Origin: Simonsiella sp051414845
Lineage (GTDB): Bacteria; Pseudomonadota; Gammaproteobacteria; Burkholderiales; Neisseriaceae
Assembly: GCA_051414845.1 (NCBI GenBank)
Contig: CP183313.1
Coordinates: 1,426,001 to 1,490,000 of the forward strand
Length of the DNA: 64,000 bases
Direction: 5' to 3'
The notes under the pieces: generated by a model
The model's input: the letters and a program-made list of their open reading frames with translations, nothing else
Told to the model about the DNA's origin: nothing
Databases searched by the model: none
Made by a program: the position numbers and the translations under genes
In this document: positions 36,405-46,335 of the stretch, in pieces
Position numbering within the stretch: the stretch's first letter is position 1
How the letters are laid out: each line of letters begins with the position of its first letter

Positions 36405-37046
36405 ATGCTCACACACAACAAACCCTTTTTTATAAGAGGCCCAGTGGGAAAATTAGAAACGCTATACATACCCGCGCAAGGCGAAGAACGTGGCGTTGCC
36501 ATTGTCAATCATCCCAATCCTACTCAAGGTGGCACGTTTACCAACAAAGTAATTCAAACCGCCGCCAAAGTATTGGCGCAACTAGGTTACCATTGCTATC
36601 TACCCAATTTGCGCGGTACTGGGCATAGCGAAGGACAGCATGATTATGGCGTAGGCGAAACTGAAGATTGCATCGCCGTGATTGACTACGCGCGTGTACA
36701 ACATCCGCAAGCGGCACAACTCATCATCGCAGGCTTTTCATTTGGTGGCTATGTTTCCACTTTTGCCGCCCAACAGCGCGAGCCTGATTTATTGTTATTG
36801 ATTGGAGCTGCCGTTGGACATTACACTCAAATCCCTGCGCCCCATGCACCAAACCCTGCCAAAACGCTGATTATTCATGGTGCAGATGATGAAGTGGTTG
36901 AACTTTATAAACCGTTAAAATGGGCGGAAGAGCAAGATTTGACAGTGATTGTTGTGCCGGAAAGTAGCCATTTCTTTCATGGCAAATTGATTCAATTACG
37001 CGATACTGTTGCGCGTTATGTACCGCCTGTTTTGGGAATTGATTGA
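36405..37046 (+). CDS. Alpha/beta hydrolase
   Basis: A 213-residue serine hydrolase. Nucleophile elbow AGFSFGGYVS, acid in HGADDEVVEL and catalytic His in SSHFFHGKL; oxyanion-side motif VNHPNPTQGGT. It matches the short dienelactone-hydrolase-like YsgA/EstX branch often annotated as CocE/NonD-type hydrolase. Substrate unknown. The ATG was chosen over an upstream TTG nine codons earlier. A monocistronic gene. Confidence 0.88.
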   Translation: MLTHNKPFFIRGPVGKLETLYIPAQGEERGVAIVNHPNPTQGGTFTNKVIQTAAKVLAQLGYHCYLPNLRGTGHSEGQHDYGVGETEDCIAVIDYARVQHPQAAQLIIAGFSFGGYVSTFAAQQREPDLLLLIGAAVGHYTQIPAPHAPNPAKTLIIHGADDEVVELYKPLKWAEEQDLTVIVVPESSHFFHGKLIQLRDTVARYVPPVLGID

Positions 37047-37125
37047 AGTTTTCAGGAAGCCTGAAACCATCCATATTTCATAAAAAATGGCGGATAAATA
37101 TCCGCCATTTTTGCAACGATTGCGC

Positions 37126-37902
37126 TTATTTCTGCTCTTTACGCTGGAAAATCCATTCATTTTCAGATGAAGCCGCTGCGTTAAATTGGTACCCTTCCAA
37201 ATCAAAATCTTTCAGCTGCTCCACATTTTCAATCGCATTTTCTGCCGCATAACGCACCATCAAACCGCGCGCACGTTTGGCATAAAAGCTAATCACTTTA
37301 TACACGCCATTTTTTTCATCTTGGAAAACGGGTGTAATAATGCGTGCGTTCAATTTTTTCGGTTGCAACACTTTAAAATATTCTTGCGACGCTAAGTTCA
37401 CCATAATGCCATCTTCAGAACAAGTAAGCGTGAAATTCAAACGGTCGGTTACACGTTCTCCCCAAAATTCATATAAATTTTTGCCGCGGCCATTTTTCAA
37501 TACCGTACCCATTTCCAAACGATATGGCTGAATCAAATCCAATGGGCGTAAAATACCATACAAACCCGACAAAATGCGCACATGATTGTGGATATAGCTG
37601 ATTTCGTCTGCGCTGCGATGATAGGCATCAATGCCTTCATAGACATCGCCATTAAACATATACACTGCAGGTTTGGCATTCTCGGGTGTAAAAGGGGTTT
37701 GCCATGCTGCGTTACGTTCAGCATTCAAGAGCGCAATTTTGTCGGAAACATGCATTAATTCAGCAATTTGCTGTGGTGATAATGGCCGCACATCTTGCAT
37801 TAAAATTTCTGCTTGTTCCAATAAAGGCGGTTCAGAATAAATTTTCAAATGAATATCTTGTGTTTCATTCAAATTTTTCGCAGGCGATAGAAGGAAATAC
37901 AT
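37126..37902 (-). CDS. yaaA: Peroxide stress protein YaaA
   Basis: A 258-residue protein of the YaaA/DUF328 family, which lowers free iron and binds DNA in peroxide stress. It begins MYFLLSPAKNLNETQ (conserved SPAK motif), with FNGDVYEGIDA, ILSGLYGILRPLDLIQPYRLEMG and C-terminal KRARGLMVRYA, all family hallmarks. Stands alone; a hairpin from ATATCCGCCATTT and AAAATGGCGGATA at 37085-37112 lies just behind it. Confidence 0.95.
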   Translation of the reverse strand: MYFLLSPAKNLNETQDIHLKIYSEPPLLEQAEILMQDVRPLSPQQIAELMHVSDKIALLNAERNAAWQTPFTPENAKPAVYMFNGDVYEGIDAYHRSADEISYIHNHVRILSGLYGILRPLDLIQPYRLEMGTVLKNGRGKNLYEFWGERVTDRLNFTLTCSEDGIMVNLASQEYFKVLQPKKLNARIITPVFQDEKNGVYKVISFYAKRARGLMVRYAAENAIENVEQLKDFDLEGYQFNAAASSENEWIFQRKEQK

Positions 37903-37968
37903 AAAGGTTCCTTTTCATAACTTTTTTTGTTGGATAAGACCGTTTCAGGCTACCTGAAAACGAATTTT

Positions 37969-38125
37969 AGAACCTGTATTCATAAGATTGATAGCTTGAT
38001 TTGATGACCATTTTGCGCGAATGCAAGGCGGATTTCATGCTGAGCGTTGCTATTGCATAAAATCCAACGCAGCAGTCACGTGAAATGGTCATTAAAGAAA
38101 GCTCAAGATTGTGAATACGGGTTCT
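37969..38125. mobile_element. Miniature inverted-repeat element, copy B
   Basis: AGAACCTGTATTCATAAGAT opens the unit and the complement AGAACCCGTATTCACAATCT closes it. It is the inverse orientation of copy A (28624-28759) with a slightly longer middle. Its right end touches the stop codon of the sensor kinase gene. Confidence 0.65.
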
Positions 38126-39552
38126 TAAGAAGGATGGGCATCATTTTCAGGCTGCTTGCGTTTCTTACCCATACCTTTGTTTTTAATGGTTTTTGGCAAC
38201 ACAAAGCGCATACACAAACCATTAGGCTCAATATTTTCTGCAATGATTTTGCCTTGATGTTGCTCGGCAACGTGTTTGGTAATGGCAAGACCCAATCCCG
38301 TGCCAGACTTATTGCCGCTGCTCTCGGCACGATAAAATGCAGTGAAAATATGTGGGATTTGCTCTTCTTTAATGCCTGGCCCGTTGTCGATAATATCAAT
38401 GTGTAGATTTTTGCGGTCTTCATACATTTTGACTTGAATGGTGCTGTCTTCAGGGCTGTAATTCATCGCATTGCGAATCACGTTATCAAAGGCGCGGTAG
38501 AGATAACTTTCATTACCATGGAAACGCGAAGAATCATCTAAACCTTTGACTTCCAAAGAAACGGTTTGTTTATTTTGAATCGCAACGGCTTGACTGTCTT
38601 CTACCAATTGCTGCATAAACGGCACAATCGATAATTCCTCTTTTTCCATCGGAATATTGGCGGTTTCCAAGCGCGACAAAGTCAGTAATTCGCCTACCAA
38701 AGTATCCATGCGCGTAAGTTCATTTTCAAGACGCACAATGTAATCGGCTTGTTTATCGGGACGTGCTTGTAATAAACCAATAATCGCTTGAATACGCGCG
38801 AGCGGCGAACGCATTTCGTGCGAAACGTGGTGCAATAAATGGCGCTCTTTCTCGACAAGGTTTTGCAATTGTGCTGCCATTTTGTCAAATTGTTCGCCCA
38901 AATTTGCCAATTCATCTTTGCGATCGTCCAATTGCTGCGATACGCGCGTATCCAATTCGCCCGCTGCTAAGCGGTTCATGCCTTGTTCTAAGATTTTGAT
39001 GGGCTTGGAGATGTTAGCAGCAACAATGTAGGCAATGAGTAAGCCCACCAACAAAGTAGACGCAAACAAAATAAATTCATGCCAAACGGGTGCAATGGGC
39101 AAACCAGGAATAATCAAACCTGGCATACGTTGGTCTTTGGGTTTATCAAAATTACGAATAAAAAACAAATACTCATGCCCGAATGGGTCGTAATAAATCA
39201 CGGATTCATTAGAATTGGGATTTTTAAGCGCGAATTCGTAAGCATGTTCCACTTCTTCGATAGGAACCTGTCGCTTGAGAAAATCTTTACGCGTTTCGCC
39301 TACAATAATAATGATGTTTTCAGTGGCAGGATGATTGCGCCAACGATTAAATAATGCTTTGGTCGCTGTTTCGCCTTGCGTTTGAAAAGTGCTTAAAGCA
39401 CTGGATAATAAGCCAATTTCCATAGTACGTAATTGTTTATTATGGCTTTCATTCAGTCGCTCTTGAATAACCCAAAACGAAAAACTGGCAACCATGATGG
39501 CACAAATAATAACCAAACAGAAAGTGGCAAAAATACGCTGAAAAAGTTTCAT
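38125..39552 (-). CDS. misS: Sensor histidine kinase, MisS/CpxA-like
   Basis: A 475-residue kinase with two membrane segments (about residues 7-29 and 158-180) around a periplasmic sensor domain, a HAMP linker, the phosphoacceptor box HHVSHEMRSPLARIQ, N-box FDNVIRNAMNYSPED, and G boxes DNGPGIKEEQIPHIF and GTGLGLAI. It should phosphorylate the regulator at 40058. In Neisseria the MisR/MisS pair monitors the envelope. Here the pair is split by about 500 bp containing a broken lipoprotein gene and a miniature element. Confidence 0.88.
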   Translation of the reverse strand: MKLFQRIFATFCLVIICAIMVASFSFWVIQERLNESHNKQLRTMEIGLLSSALSTFQTQGETATKALFNRWRNHPATENIIIIVGETRKDFLKRQVPIEEVEHAYEFALKNPNSNESVIYYDPFGHEYLFFIRNFDKPKDQRMPGLIIPGLPIAPVWHEFILFASTLLVGLLIAYIVAANISKPIKILEQGMNRLAAGELDTRVSQQLDDRKDELANLGEQFDKMAAQLQNLVEKERHLLHHVSHEMRSPLARIQAIIGLLQARPDKQADYIVRLENELTRMDTLVGELLTLSRLETANIPMEKEELSIVPFMQQLVEDSQAVAIQNKQTVSLEVKGLDDSSRFHGNESYLYRAFDNVIRNAMNYSPEDSTIQVKMYEDRKNLHIDIIDNGPGIKEEQIPHIFTAFYRAESSGNKSGTGLGLAITKHVAEQHQGKIIAENIEPNGLCMRFVLPKTIKNKGMGKKRKQPENDAHPS

Positions 39553-39658
39553 AATGATAACACTATCAATAAAGTGGCGTGATTATAGCAGGATTTAAGC
39601 TGCAAAAAGCTTTTCAGGCAACCTAAAGGCTGCCTGAAAAGGGAATAAACCGATTATT

Positions 39659-39750
39659 TAGCCATCATTACGACATTGGCTCGCCTTGCTGTACTACGTG
39701 TACTATCTGCGGCTCGCCGCCTTGTACTGATTTATTTTTGTTCGGCTATA
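39659..39750. mobile_element. Correia-like miniature element, damaged copy
   Basis: The same family as 14286-14391: GTACTATCTGCGGCTCGCCG and CTTGTACTGATTT are shared, and the right end is TTCGGCTATA. The left end is shortened. It inserted at the 3' end of the small lipoprotein gene and now supplies its last codons and stop. Confidence 0.65.
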
Positions 39751-39972
39751 TTATGCTGACGGAAATAATCCCATTCATCCATCTCCTTACCATCGGCAAA
39801 GACACATACACCATATTCGCTGCCGTCTTGGTTTTTGCGAATTTGCGATTTGCCGCCTTGTTGCTCACAAAAAACCGAAGCAGCATTTACCATCCCAACC
39901 ATCTGTTCTTGTTCAGTTGGCGCAAGCGGCTAATAAGGTGACACAAGCACCTAATAATAAAGGGGTTTTCAT
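39732..39972 (-). pseudogene. Broken DUF333 lipoprotein gene
   Basis: Minus strand: MKTPLLLGACVTLLAAC is a lipoprotein signal peptide, but the frame stops four codons later. In the +1 frame, from just after the lipobox cysteine, it continues MVGMVNAASVFCEQQGG and YGVCVFADGKEMDEWDYFR, a clear DUF333 domain of about 50 residues. The 241-bp span equals 80 codons plus one base, so a single-base insertion explains the break. The last residues (IAEQK) and the stop come from the adjacent miniature element. A sequencing error at one base would restore the frame. Confidence 0.7.
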
Positions 39973-40057
39973 GATTTATCTTTCATTAAAATGATTCATG
40001 ATATTCAGGCTGCCTGAAAAGAATTTTTCAGGCAGCCTGAAGCATAGCAAAAATCAA

Positions 40058-40741
40058 TTAACTTTTCACAAACAGATAACCCAAACCACGAACAGTTTGA
40101 ATCAAAGATGGGTCGCCCAATTTGTGACGAATGCTGGAAATATGCACATCAATGCTGCGGTCAAATTTTGCCAATTTGCGGTCTAATGCTTCCAAAGACA
40201 GCGTATCTTTGCTCACCACTTGACCTGCGTGACGCATCAAAACTTCCAACAAATTAAATTCAGTGCTGGTCAATTCCAAAGCCGTTTCGCCAATTTGCGC
40301 TTGGCGTTTGGCAGGGAATAAGGTAACGCCGCTTGCGGTAATGCTATTGGCATTGGCGTTGCTATCCGTACCTTGTTGCGCACGACGCAAAATCGCATTA
40401 ATGCGCGCCAATAATTCGCGCGGTTGGCAAGGTTTTGGCACATAATCGTCTGCGCCCATTTCCAAACCAATAATACGGTCGATGTCATCGCCTTTTGCCG
40501 TTAGCATAATCACAGGGATTTTGCTTTGCGCGCGCACGGTTTTTAATACATCCAAACCATTCATTTTCGGCATCATGGAATCCAAAATAACGACATCATA
40601 AGCAGTTTCATTACTTAAAATTTCTTTGGCACCACTTTCGCCATCCGGCATACGATTGACTTCTAAACCTTCCGCAGTCAAGTATTCAGCTAAAAGTTCA
40701 GTTAAAGTATCGTCGTCATCTACCAATAATACTCGGCTCAT
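40058..40741 (-). CDS. misR: Response regulator, MisR/CpxR-like
   Basis: A 227-residue OmpR-family regulator. Receiver domain: acidic pair in VDDDDT, phosphorylated Asp in VVILDSMMPKMNG, Lys in MGADDYVPKPC. The winged-helix domain ends IRHKLGDPSLIQTVRGLGYLF. The receiver sequence is very close to what I recall of neisserial MisR. The start is the ATG behind AGGAAAGGA. Its kinase is downstream (38125-39552). Confidence 0.92.
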   Translation of the reverse strand: MSRVLLVDDDDTLTELLAEYLTAEGLEVNRMPDGESGAKEILSNETAYDVVILDSMMPKMNGLDVLKTVRAQSKIPVIMLTAKGDDIDRIIGLEMGADDYVPKPCQPRELLARINAILRRAQQGTDSNANANSITASGVTLFPAKRQAQIGETALELTSTEFNLLEVLMRHAGQVVSKDTLSLEALDRKLAKFDRSIDVHISSIRHKLGDPSLIQTVRGLGYLFVKS

Positions 40742-40985
40742 TAGGGTTCCTTTCCTCAAAAATGACTGCTATGAGTAGCTAATCGCGCAATAGTAGCAGC
40801 TATAATTATGTTTTCATAGCGTTTTACCTGCATATTTTGCGCTTTTTTGCATGATTAATCTGAGATTAACATTTGCAACGACAGGCAAACGAAGTGCAAC
40901 TTTAATACAGAATAAATCGACTGGCAAACAAAATAATTTAACACTTATTTAGATTTTCTATATTTCAGGCTGCCTGAAAACCCTT

Positions 40986-42419
40986 TTACAATAAAAACAC
41001 CGTCGCCAGCCCCAAGAAAATCAAAAATCCGCCCGAATCCGTTACCGCCGTAATTAACACCGAACTCCCCAACGCAGGGTCGCGTCCGAATTTTTCCATC
41101 AACACAGGAATGGCAACGCCCAACATCGCCGCCAGTAGCAAATTCAGTGTCATCGCCGCCACCATGACCAAGCCAATCCCTAAGCTACCATACAATGCCC
41201 AAGACACCGCGCCCATTACGCTGCCCCAAATTAAACCGTTTACCAGCGCCACGCCGATTTCTTTTTTCAGCAACGCCAACGCTTGCGAGCTAGAAATTTG
41301 CGCGTTTGCCATCGCACGCACAATCATCGTAATCGTTTGATTGCCCGAATTGCCGCCAATGCCAGCCACAATTGGCATCAACGCCGCCAGCGCAACAATT
41401 TGCGCAATAGACGCTTCAAACGCACCAATTACGCGGCTGGCGATAAATGCGGTTACCAAATTCACCGCCAGCCACACCCAACGATTTTTTACCGAATCCC
41501 ACACAGGCGCAAACAAATCCTCTTCTTCGTTCAAACCCGCCATGTTCAACATGTCCGCCTCGCTCTCTTCGCGAATCACGTCCACCATCTCGTCCACCGT
41601 CAAACGCCCAATCAGCTTGCGATTTTCGTCCACCACAGGCGCGGTGATCAAGTCATAACGTTCAAACGCCTGCGCCGCTTCTTCCACATCATCTTGCGGA
41701 CGAAATTTCACCACTTCGCGCGCCATAATCGTTTCCACCAAATCATCAGGGTCGGCAATCAACAAGCGACGAATCGGCAACACGCCTTGCAAAATATCGT
41801 GTTCGTCCACCACAAAAATCTTGTCTGTGTGATTGGGCAAACTGTCAAAACGGCGCAAATAACGCAGCACCACTTCACAGGTTACATCAGCACGAATGCT
41901 GACGACTTCAAAATCCATCACCGCGCCCACTTGATCATCTTCATACGACATGGCAGCCTGAACCTGCGCGCGCTCTTCTTCATCGCGCGTTTGCAACACT
42001 TCGGCAACGACGTGCGTAGGCAAATCTTCAACTAAATCCGCCAAATCATCGACGTCCATGTCTTCAACTGCCGCCACCAATTCTTGCGTATTCATCGCCT
42101 CAATCAGGCTTTCGCGCACCGAATCGGACACTTCCAGCAACACATCGCCGTCTTCTTCGGGAATGGCAAGTTTCCACACCAGCACACGCTCTTTCTGTGG
42201 CAAACCTTCTAAAACGGTCGCCACGTCAGCAGGGTGCAACTCATGCAACACACCAATCAACATCTGCAATTGCGCATTTTGGCGCGGTTCAGGCAGCGTA
42301 TTGTCGGCAGAAATGTCAGAATAAAAAGGGAGTAATTGCGTGGCAAGTTGATGAATATGCTCGATATCGTAGCTCAAACGCTCGGCATCATCGGCAAAGA
42401 AATTGGTTTGCTGTTCCAT
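40986..42419 (-). CDS. mgtE: Magnesium transporter MgtE
   Basis: A 477-residue Mg2+ channel. The N domain (HELHPADVATVLEGLPQKERV), two CBS domains (about residues 160-285) and a C-terminal pore with five membrane segments (MPIVAGIGGNSGNQTITMIVRAMA carries the conserved pore motif; final segments DSGGFLIFLGLATVFLL) are all present. Cytoplasmic Mg2+ gates the channel through the acidic N and CBS domains. No Mg2+ riboswitch is recognisable upstream. Confidence 0.95.
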   Translation of the reverse strand: MEQQTNFFADDAERLSYDIEHIHQLATQLLPFYSDISADNTLPEPRQNAQLQMLIGVLHELHPADVATVLEGLPQKERVLVWKLAIPEEDGDVLLEVSDSVRESLIEAMNTQELVAAVEDMDVDDLADLVEDLPTHVVAEVLQTRDEEERAQVQAAMSYEDDQVGAVMDFEVVSIRADVTCEVVLRYLRRFDSLPNHTDKIFVVDEHDILQGVLPIRRLLIADPDDLVETIMAREVVKFRPQDDVEEAAQAFERYDLITAPVVDENRKLIGRLTVDEMVDVIREESEADMLNMAGLNEEEDLFAPVWDSVKNRWVWLAVNLVTAFIASRVIGAFEASIAQIVALAALMPIVAGIGGNSGNQTITMIVRAMANAQISSSQALALLKKEIGVALVNGLIWGSVMGAVSWALYGSLGIGLVMVAAMTLNLLLAAMLGVAIPVLMEKFGRDPALGSSVLITAVTDSGGFLIFLGLATVFLL

Positions 42420-42708
42420 AAAAACGCTCCGCTGCCTGAACACAGCGCAAACGTTTCAGGCAGCCTAAATCAAGAAATTTTGTGAATAAAAATAAGATAA
42501 ACAAGTGCTTAACAAGCAACTAGGCAAGTCGTCCATATCTCTAACAAGACAAAATAAAAACGGCGCACATTATACACGCTTTCAAGCTGCCTGAAAGCAT
42601 CACGCGGTTGCGTTTTCATCTAAGTGGCAAACCATTTACAAACTTTCAGGCAGCCCGAAAGCCGTGTACAATACCGCCTATTTTTTTGCACACTATGAGA
42701 ACAATAAA

Positions 42709-43713
42709 ATGACCTACCGCATACGCCGCCCCGACGATTCTGCCCAAACCCCAATTGACAACGAACGCTGGGCGCAACACACCTTGCGCGACGTGTTATA
42801 TGAAGCCTACCGCGAACAACGCCGCGCGCGCATTTGGCGCAACATTTGGCGTGGCGTCGCATTATTGGTGTTTCTCGCCATCGTTGCAGGCAGCCTGAAA
42901 CGCGACAAAAGCAGCGAAAACAGCGAAATTTCTGCTTTCGCGGCGCGTAACGCACATACAGCCGTCATTGATTTAACTGGCGTCATTGGTGGCGACCCGT
43001 ATAACGACCAAATTGAAATTTTGCGCAAAGGCATGGAAAAAGCGTATAAAAACAAAAATGTAAAAGCCATTATTATTCATGCCAATAGCCCTGGTGGCTC
43101 GCCCGTCGTATCCAATATTGCATTCGGCGAAATTCGTCGCCTAAAAGCGCAACACAAAGATATTCCTGTTTATTTGGTTACCAAAGACATGTGTGCTTCA
43201 GGCTGCTATTACATCGCGGCAGCGACAGACAAAATTTATGCCGACCCATCTAGCTTAGTCGGCAGCATTGGCGTGATTGGCAGCGGTTTTGATGCCACAG
43301 GTTTAATGGACAAACTTGGCATCAAACGCCGCGTGCGCATCGCGGGCAACAACAAAGGCATGGGCGACCCATTCGCGCCCGAAACGCCCGAGCAACAAGC
43401 CGTGTGGCAACAAATGCTAGACCAAATCCACGCCGAATTCATCAAAGCTGTGCGCGAAGGTCGCGGCAAACGCTTGCAAGAAGCGCAATATCCCGATTTA
43501 TACAGCGGCAGGATTTTTACAGGCATTGAAGCCAAAAAAGCAGGTTTAATCGATGACTTTGGCAACGTATACAGCGTGGCGCGTGATGTGGTTAAAGCCC
43601 CAGAATTGGTGAATTACACACCCGATGAAGACGATTTTGTACGCTTGTTAAACCGCCGTTTTGGCGCAGAATTGAGCAGCCAAATTCAAGAAAAATTGAA
43701 CAATATTTGGTAA
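42709..43713 (+). CDS. sppA: Signal peptide peptidase SppA (short form)
   Basis: A 334-residue membrane-bound S49 peptidase with one N-terminal membrane segment (about residues 47-63). HANSPGGSPVVSN is the oxyanion region, CASGCYYIAAATDKIYA carries the catalytic Ser, and SSLVGSIGVIGSGFDA the substrate-binding Lys region. It degrades signal peptides cut from exported proteins. An uptake sequence encodes GSLK right after the membrane segment. Alone, followed by trpA. Confidence 0.9.
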   Translation: MTYRIRRPDDSAQTPIDNERWAQHTLRDVLYEAYREQRRARIWRNIWRGVALLVFLAIVAGSLKRDKSSENSEISAFAARNAHTAVIDLTGVIGGDPYNDQIEILRKGMEKAYKNKNVKAIIIHANSPGGSPVVSNIAFGEIRRLKAQHKDIPVYLVTKDMCASGCYYIAAATDKIYADPSSLVGSIGVIGSGFDATGLMDKLGIKRRVRIAGNNKGMGDPFAPETPEQQAVWQQMLDQIHAEFIKAVREGRGKRLQEAQYPDLYSGRIFTGIEAKKAGLIDDFGNVYSVARDVVKAPELVNYTPDEDDFVRLLNRRFGAELSSQIQEKLNNIW

Positions 43714-43797
43714 TAAGTAGGGTGGGCTCAGCCCACCGAAATGCCGCATTGGTGGGCAAAGCCCGCTCTACAAAAACCTTTTAAGAAAGCCACAATC

Positions 43798-44589
43798 ATG
43801 AGCAAAATTGCCCAAACTTTTGCCAATCTCGGCAAACAAAAAGCCCTGATTACCTACATTACCGCAGGCGACCCCAGCCGCGATGAAACGCTGAATATCA
43901 TGTACGCGCTGGCAGACAATGGCGCGGACATCATTGAATTAGGCGTACCGTTTTCCGACCCGATGGCAGACGGTCCGACGATTCAACGCGCAGTGGAACG
44001 AGCGTTGGCGCAAAATGTGTCGCTCAAAGATGTATTAGAAATTGTGCGCCGCTTCCGTGAAAGGAATCAAAAAACTCCTGTAGTTTTAATGGGTTATCTC
44101 AATCCGATTCACAAAATGGGTTATGAAACTTTCGCTCAAGCCGCTGCCGACGCTGGCGTAGATGGCGTTTTAACCGTGGACAACCCGATTGAAACCGCCG
44201 CGCCCTTGCAAAATGCGTTAAAGCAATACAACATTGACAGCATTTTTCTCACCGCGCCGACCACCACCGAAAGCCGTATGCAAGCCATCACGCCACACGC
44301 AGGCGGTTTCTTGTATTACGTCTCGCTCAAAGGCGTAACAGGTTCGGCAACCTTGGATATTGACGCCGTTGCCGACAAAATCGCCGTATTGCGCCAACAC
44401 ATTCAATTACCGATTGGCGTAGGCTTTGGCATTTCCGATGCCCAAAGCGCGCAAAAAATCGCCGCCATTGCCGATGCCGTGATTGTTGGTAGTCGTTTGG
44501 TGCAAGAAATCGAGCAAAACCAAGGCAAAAAAGCCCAAGCGGTGGGCAAACTAGTGCGTGAATTAAAAGCAGCGGTTCAGGCTGCCTGA
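43798..44589 (+). CDS. trpA: Tryptophan synthase alpha chain
   Basis: A 263-residue (beta/alpha)8 protein that cleaves indole-3-glycerol phosphate. Catalytic Glu and Asp are in DIIELGVPFSDPMADGPTIQ; phosphate site GVGFGISDAQSAQKI and SRLVQEIE are present. trpB is not adjacent, as in other Neisseriaceae. The C-terminal Val-Gln-Ala-Ala and stop lie in an uptake sequence. The start has AAGAAAGCC upstream. Confidence 0.95.
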   Translation: MSKIAQTFANLGKQKALITYITAGDPSRDETLNIMYALADNGADIIELGVPFSDPMADGPTIQRAVERALAQNVSLKDVLEIVRRFRERNQKTPVVLMGYLNPIHKMGYETFAQAAADAGVDGVLTVDNPIETAAPLQNALKQYNIDSIFLTAPTTTESRMQAITPHAGGFLYYVSLKGVTGSATLDIDAVADKIAVLRQHIQLPIGVGFGISDAQSAQKIAAIADAVIVGSRLVQEIEQNQGKKAQAVGKLVRELKAAVQAA

Positions 44590-44837
44590 ATGCGTATTTA
44601 AGTGTAGGGTGTGCGGTACGCACGCATGCGGTTTTTAACTCAACATGCGTGTGTGACTTGTATCTCTACACATAAATATCCATTTTTTCAGGCAGCCTGA
44701 AACCTTTGCCAGCCAAAAACTAAATCATTTATCCGCAACACAAAAAATTTTCAGGCAGCCTGAAACGCTTTTCAGGCTGCCTGATATGTTACAATCTGCC
44801 CGAAATTTTCCCCAACCCAATCTCATAAGGACAAACC

Positions 44838-46088
44838 ATGTTCTCAAAAAGCGTAACGATTGAAAAATACGACCCAGAATTGGCAGCGGCAATGGCTGCG
44901 GAAGTGGAACGCCAACAAGACCACATTGAATTGATTGCGTCTGAAAACTATGTGAGCTGCGCCGTGATGGAAGCGCAAGGCAGCCAATTGACCAACAAAT
45001 ACGCCGAAGGCTACCCCAACAAACGCTATTACGGAGGCTGCGAACACGTTGATGTGGCAGAACAATTGGCGATTGACCGTGTGAAAAAACTGTTTGGCGC
45101 GGAATATGCCAACGTGCAACCGCATTCAGGCAGCCAAGCGAACCAAGCGGTTTACGCGTCTGTTTTGAAACCAGGCGACACGATTTTGGGCATGAGCTTG
45201 GCACACGGCGGACACTTGACGCACGGCGCGAGTGTGAACATTTCGGGCAAATTATACAACGCGATTACTTATGGTTTGGACGAAAATGAAGTGTTGGATT
45301 ACGCGGAAGTGGAACGCTTGGCGTTGGAACACAAGCCAAAAATGATTGTGGCGGGTGCATCGGCTTACGCTTTGGAAATTGATTGGGCGCGTTTCCGTGA
45401 AATCGCGGACAAAGTGGGCGCGTATTTGTTTGTGGACATGGCGCACTACGCTGGCTTGGTGGCAGGCGGTGAATACCCCAACCCTGTGCCACACGCGGAT
45501 TTTGTTACCACGACCACACATAAAACTTTGCGCGGTCCACGCGGCGGTGTGATTTTGTGCCGTGATAATACGCATGAAAAAGCGTTAAACTCAGCGATTT
45601 TCCCAAGCTTACAAGGTGGGCCTTTAATGCACGTGATTGCAGCAAAAGCGGTGGCATTCAAAGAAGCGTTGGAACCTGAATTCAAACAATACGCCAAACA
45701 AGTGAAAATCAACGCTGCGGCAATGGCGGAAGAATTGGTGAAACGCGGTTTGCGTATCGTGTCTGGCAAAACCGAAAGCCATGTTTTCTTAGTAGATTTG
45801 CGCCCAAAAAACATCACAGGCAAAGCCGCCGAAGAAGCTTTGGGCAAAGCGCACATCACAATTAACAAAAACGCGATTCCAAACGACCCTGAAAAACCAT
45901 TCGTTACCAGCGGCATTCGTGTCGGTACGTCTGCGATTACGACACGCGGTTTCAGCGAAGCGGACTCGCGTGAATTGGCGAATTTGGTGGCGGACGTGTT
46001 GGACAATCCAAACGATGAAGCGGTGTTGGCGCAAGTTGCCGCCAAAGCCAAAGCATTGTGCGACAAAAACCCAGTTTATGGCGCGTAA
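44838..46088 (+). CDS. glyA: Serine hydroxymethyltransferase
   Basis: A 416-residue PLP enzyme converting serine and tetrahydrofolate to glycine and methylene-THF. PLP-lysine in TTTHKTLRGPRGG, cofactor residues in QPHSGSQANQAVY, and IELIASENYVS at the N-terminus. AAGGACAAACC precedes the ATG. It links with the glycine cleavage genes elsewhere in the window through one-carbon metabolism. The promoter region (44590-44837) holds a GTGTAGGGTGTGCG-type inverted repeat and paired uptake sequences. Confidence 0.97.
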   Translation: MFSKSVTIEKYDPELAAAMAAEVERQQDHIELIASENYVSCAVMEAQGSQLTNKYAEGYPNKRYYGGCEHVDVAEQLAIDRVKKLFGAEYANVQPHSGSQANQAVYASVLKPGDTILGMSLAHGGHLTHGASVNISGKLYNAITYGLDENEVLDYAEVERLALEHKPKMIVAGASAYALEIDWARFREIADKVGAYLFVDMAHYAGLVAGGEYPNPVPHADFVTTTTHKTLRGPRGGVILCRDNTHEKALNSAIFPSLQGGPLMHVIAAKAVAFKEALEPEFKQYAKQVKINAAAMAEELVKRGLRIVSGKTESHVFLVDLRPKNITGKAAEEALGKAHITINKNAIPNDPEKPFVTSGIRVGTSAITTRGFSEADSRELANLVADVLDNPNDEAVLAQVAAKAKALCDKNPVYGA

Positions 46089-46112
46089 TGCCATTTATTA
46101 GGAATGAAACAT

Positions 46113-46157
46113 AAATAGGCTGCCTGAAATTGATATTTCATTTTCAGGCAGCCTATT
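46113..46157 (+). terminator. Terminator of glyA
   Basis: AAATAGGCTGCCTGAAA and TTTCAGGCAGCCTATTT, an inverted uptake-sequence pair, form a 17-bp stem followed by a T-run. Confidence 0.85.
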
Positions 46158-46335
46158 TTTTTGCATTTATTGATTAATATACATCAAAATATTGCGCAAT
46201 AAATGTTTGTGTTACGGTGTACTGATGGCAAATCTTAATATAAAATTGCGCAGAATTTCAGATTCAGGCTGCCTGAAACGGTATTTTCAGGCAGCCTGAA
46301 CATATTTTATATGATAATTTTTTAGAGTCTACATA

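Noticed and set aside
42420..42708. Search for a magnesium riboswitch before mgtE and a fluoride riboswitch before crcB
   Set aside because: Neither conserved motif is visible in the short AT-rich leaders; only uptake sequences are found.
43798..44589. trpA without trpB as a sign of rearrangement
   Set aside because: Tryptophan genes are scattered in Neisseriaceae, so a lone trpA is normal here.
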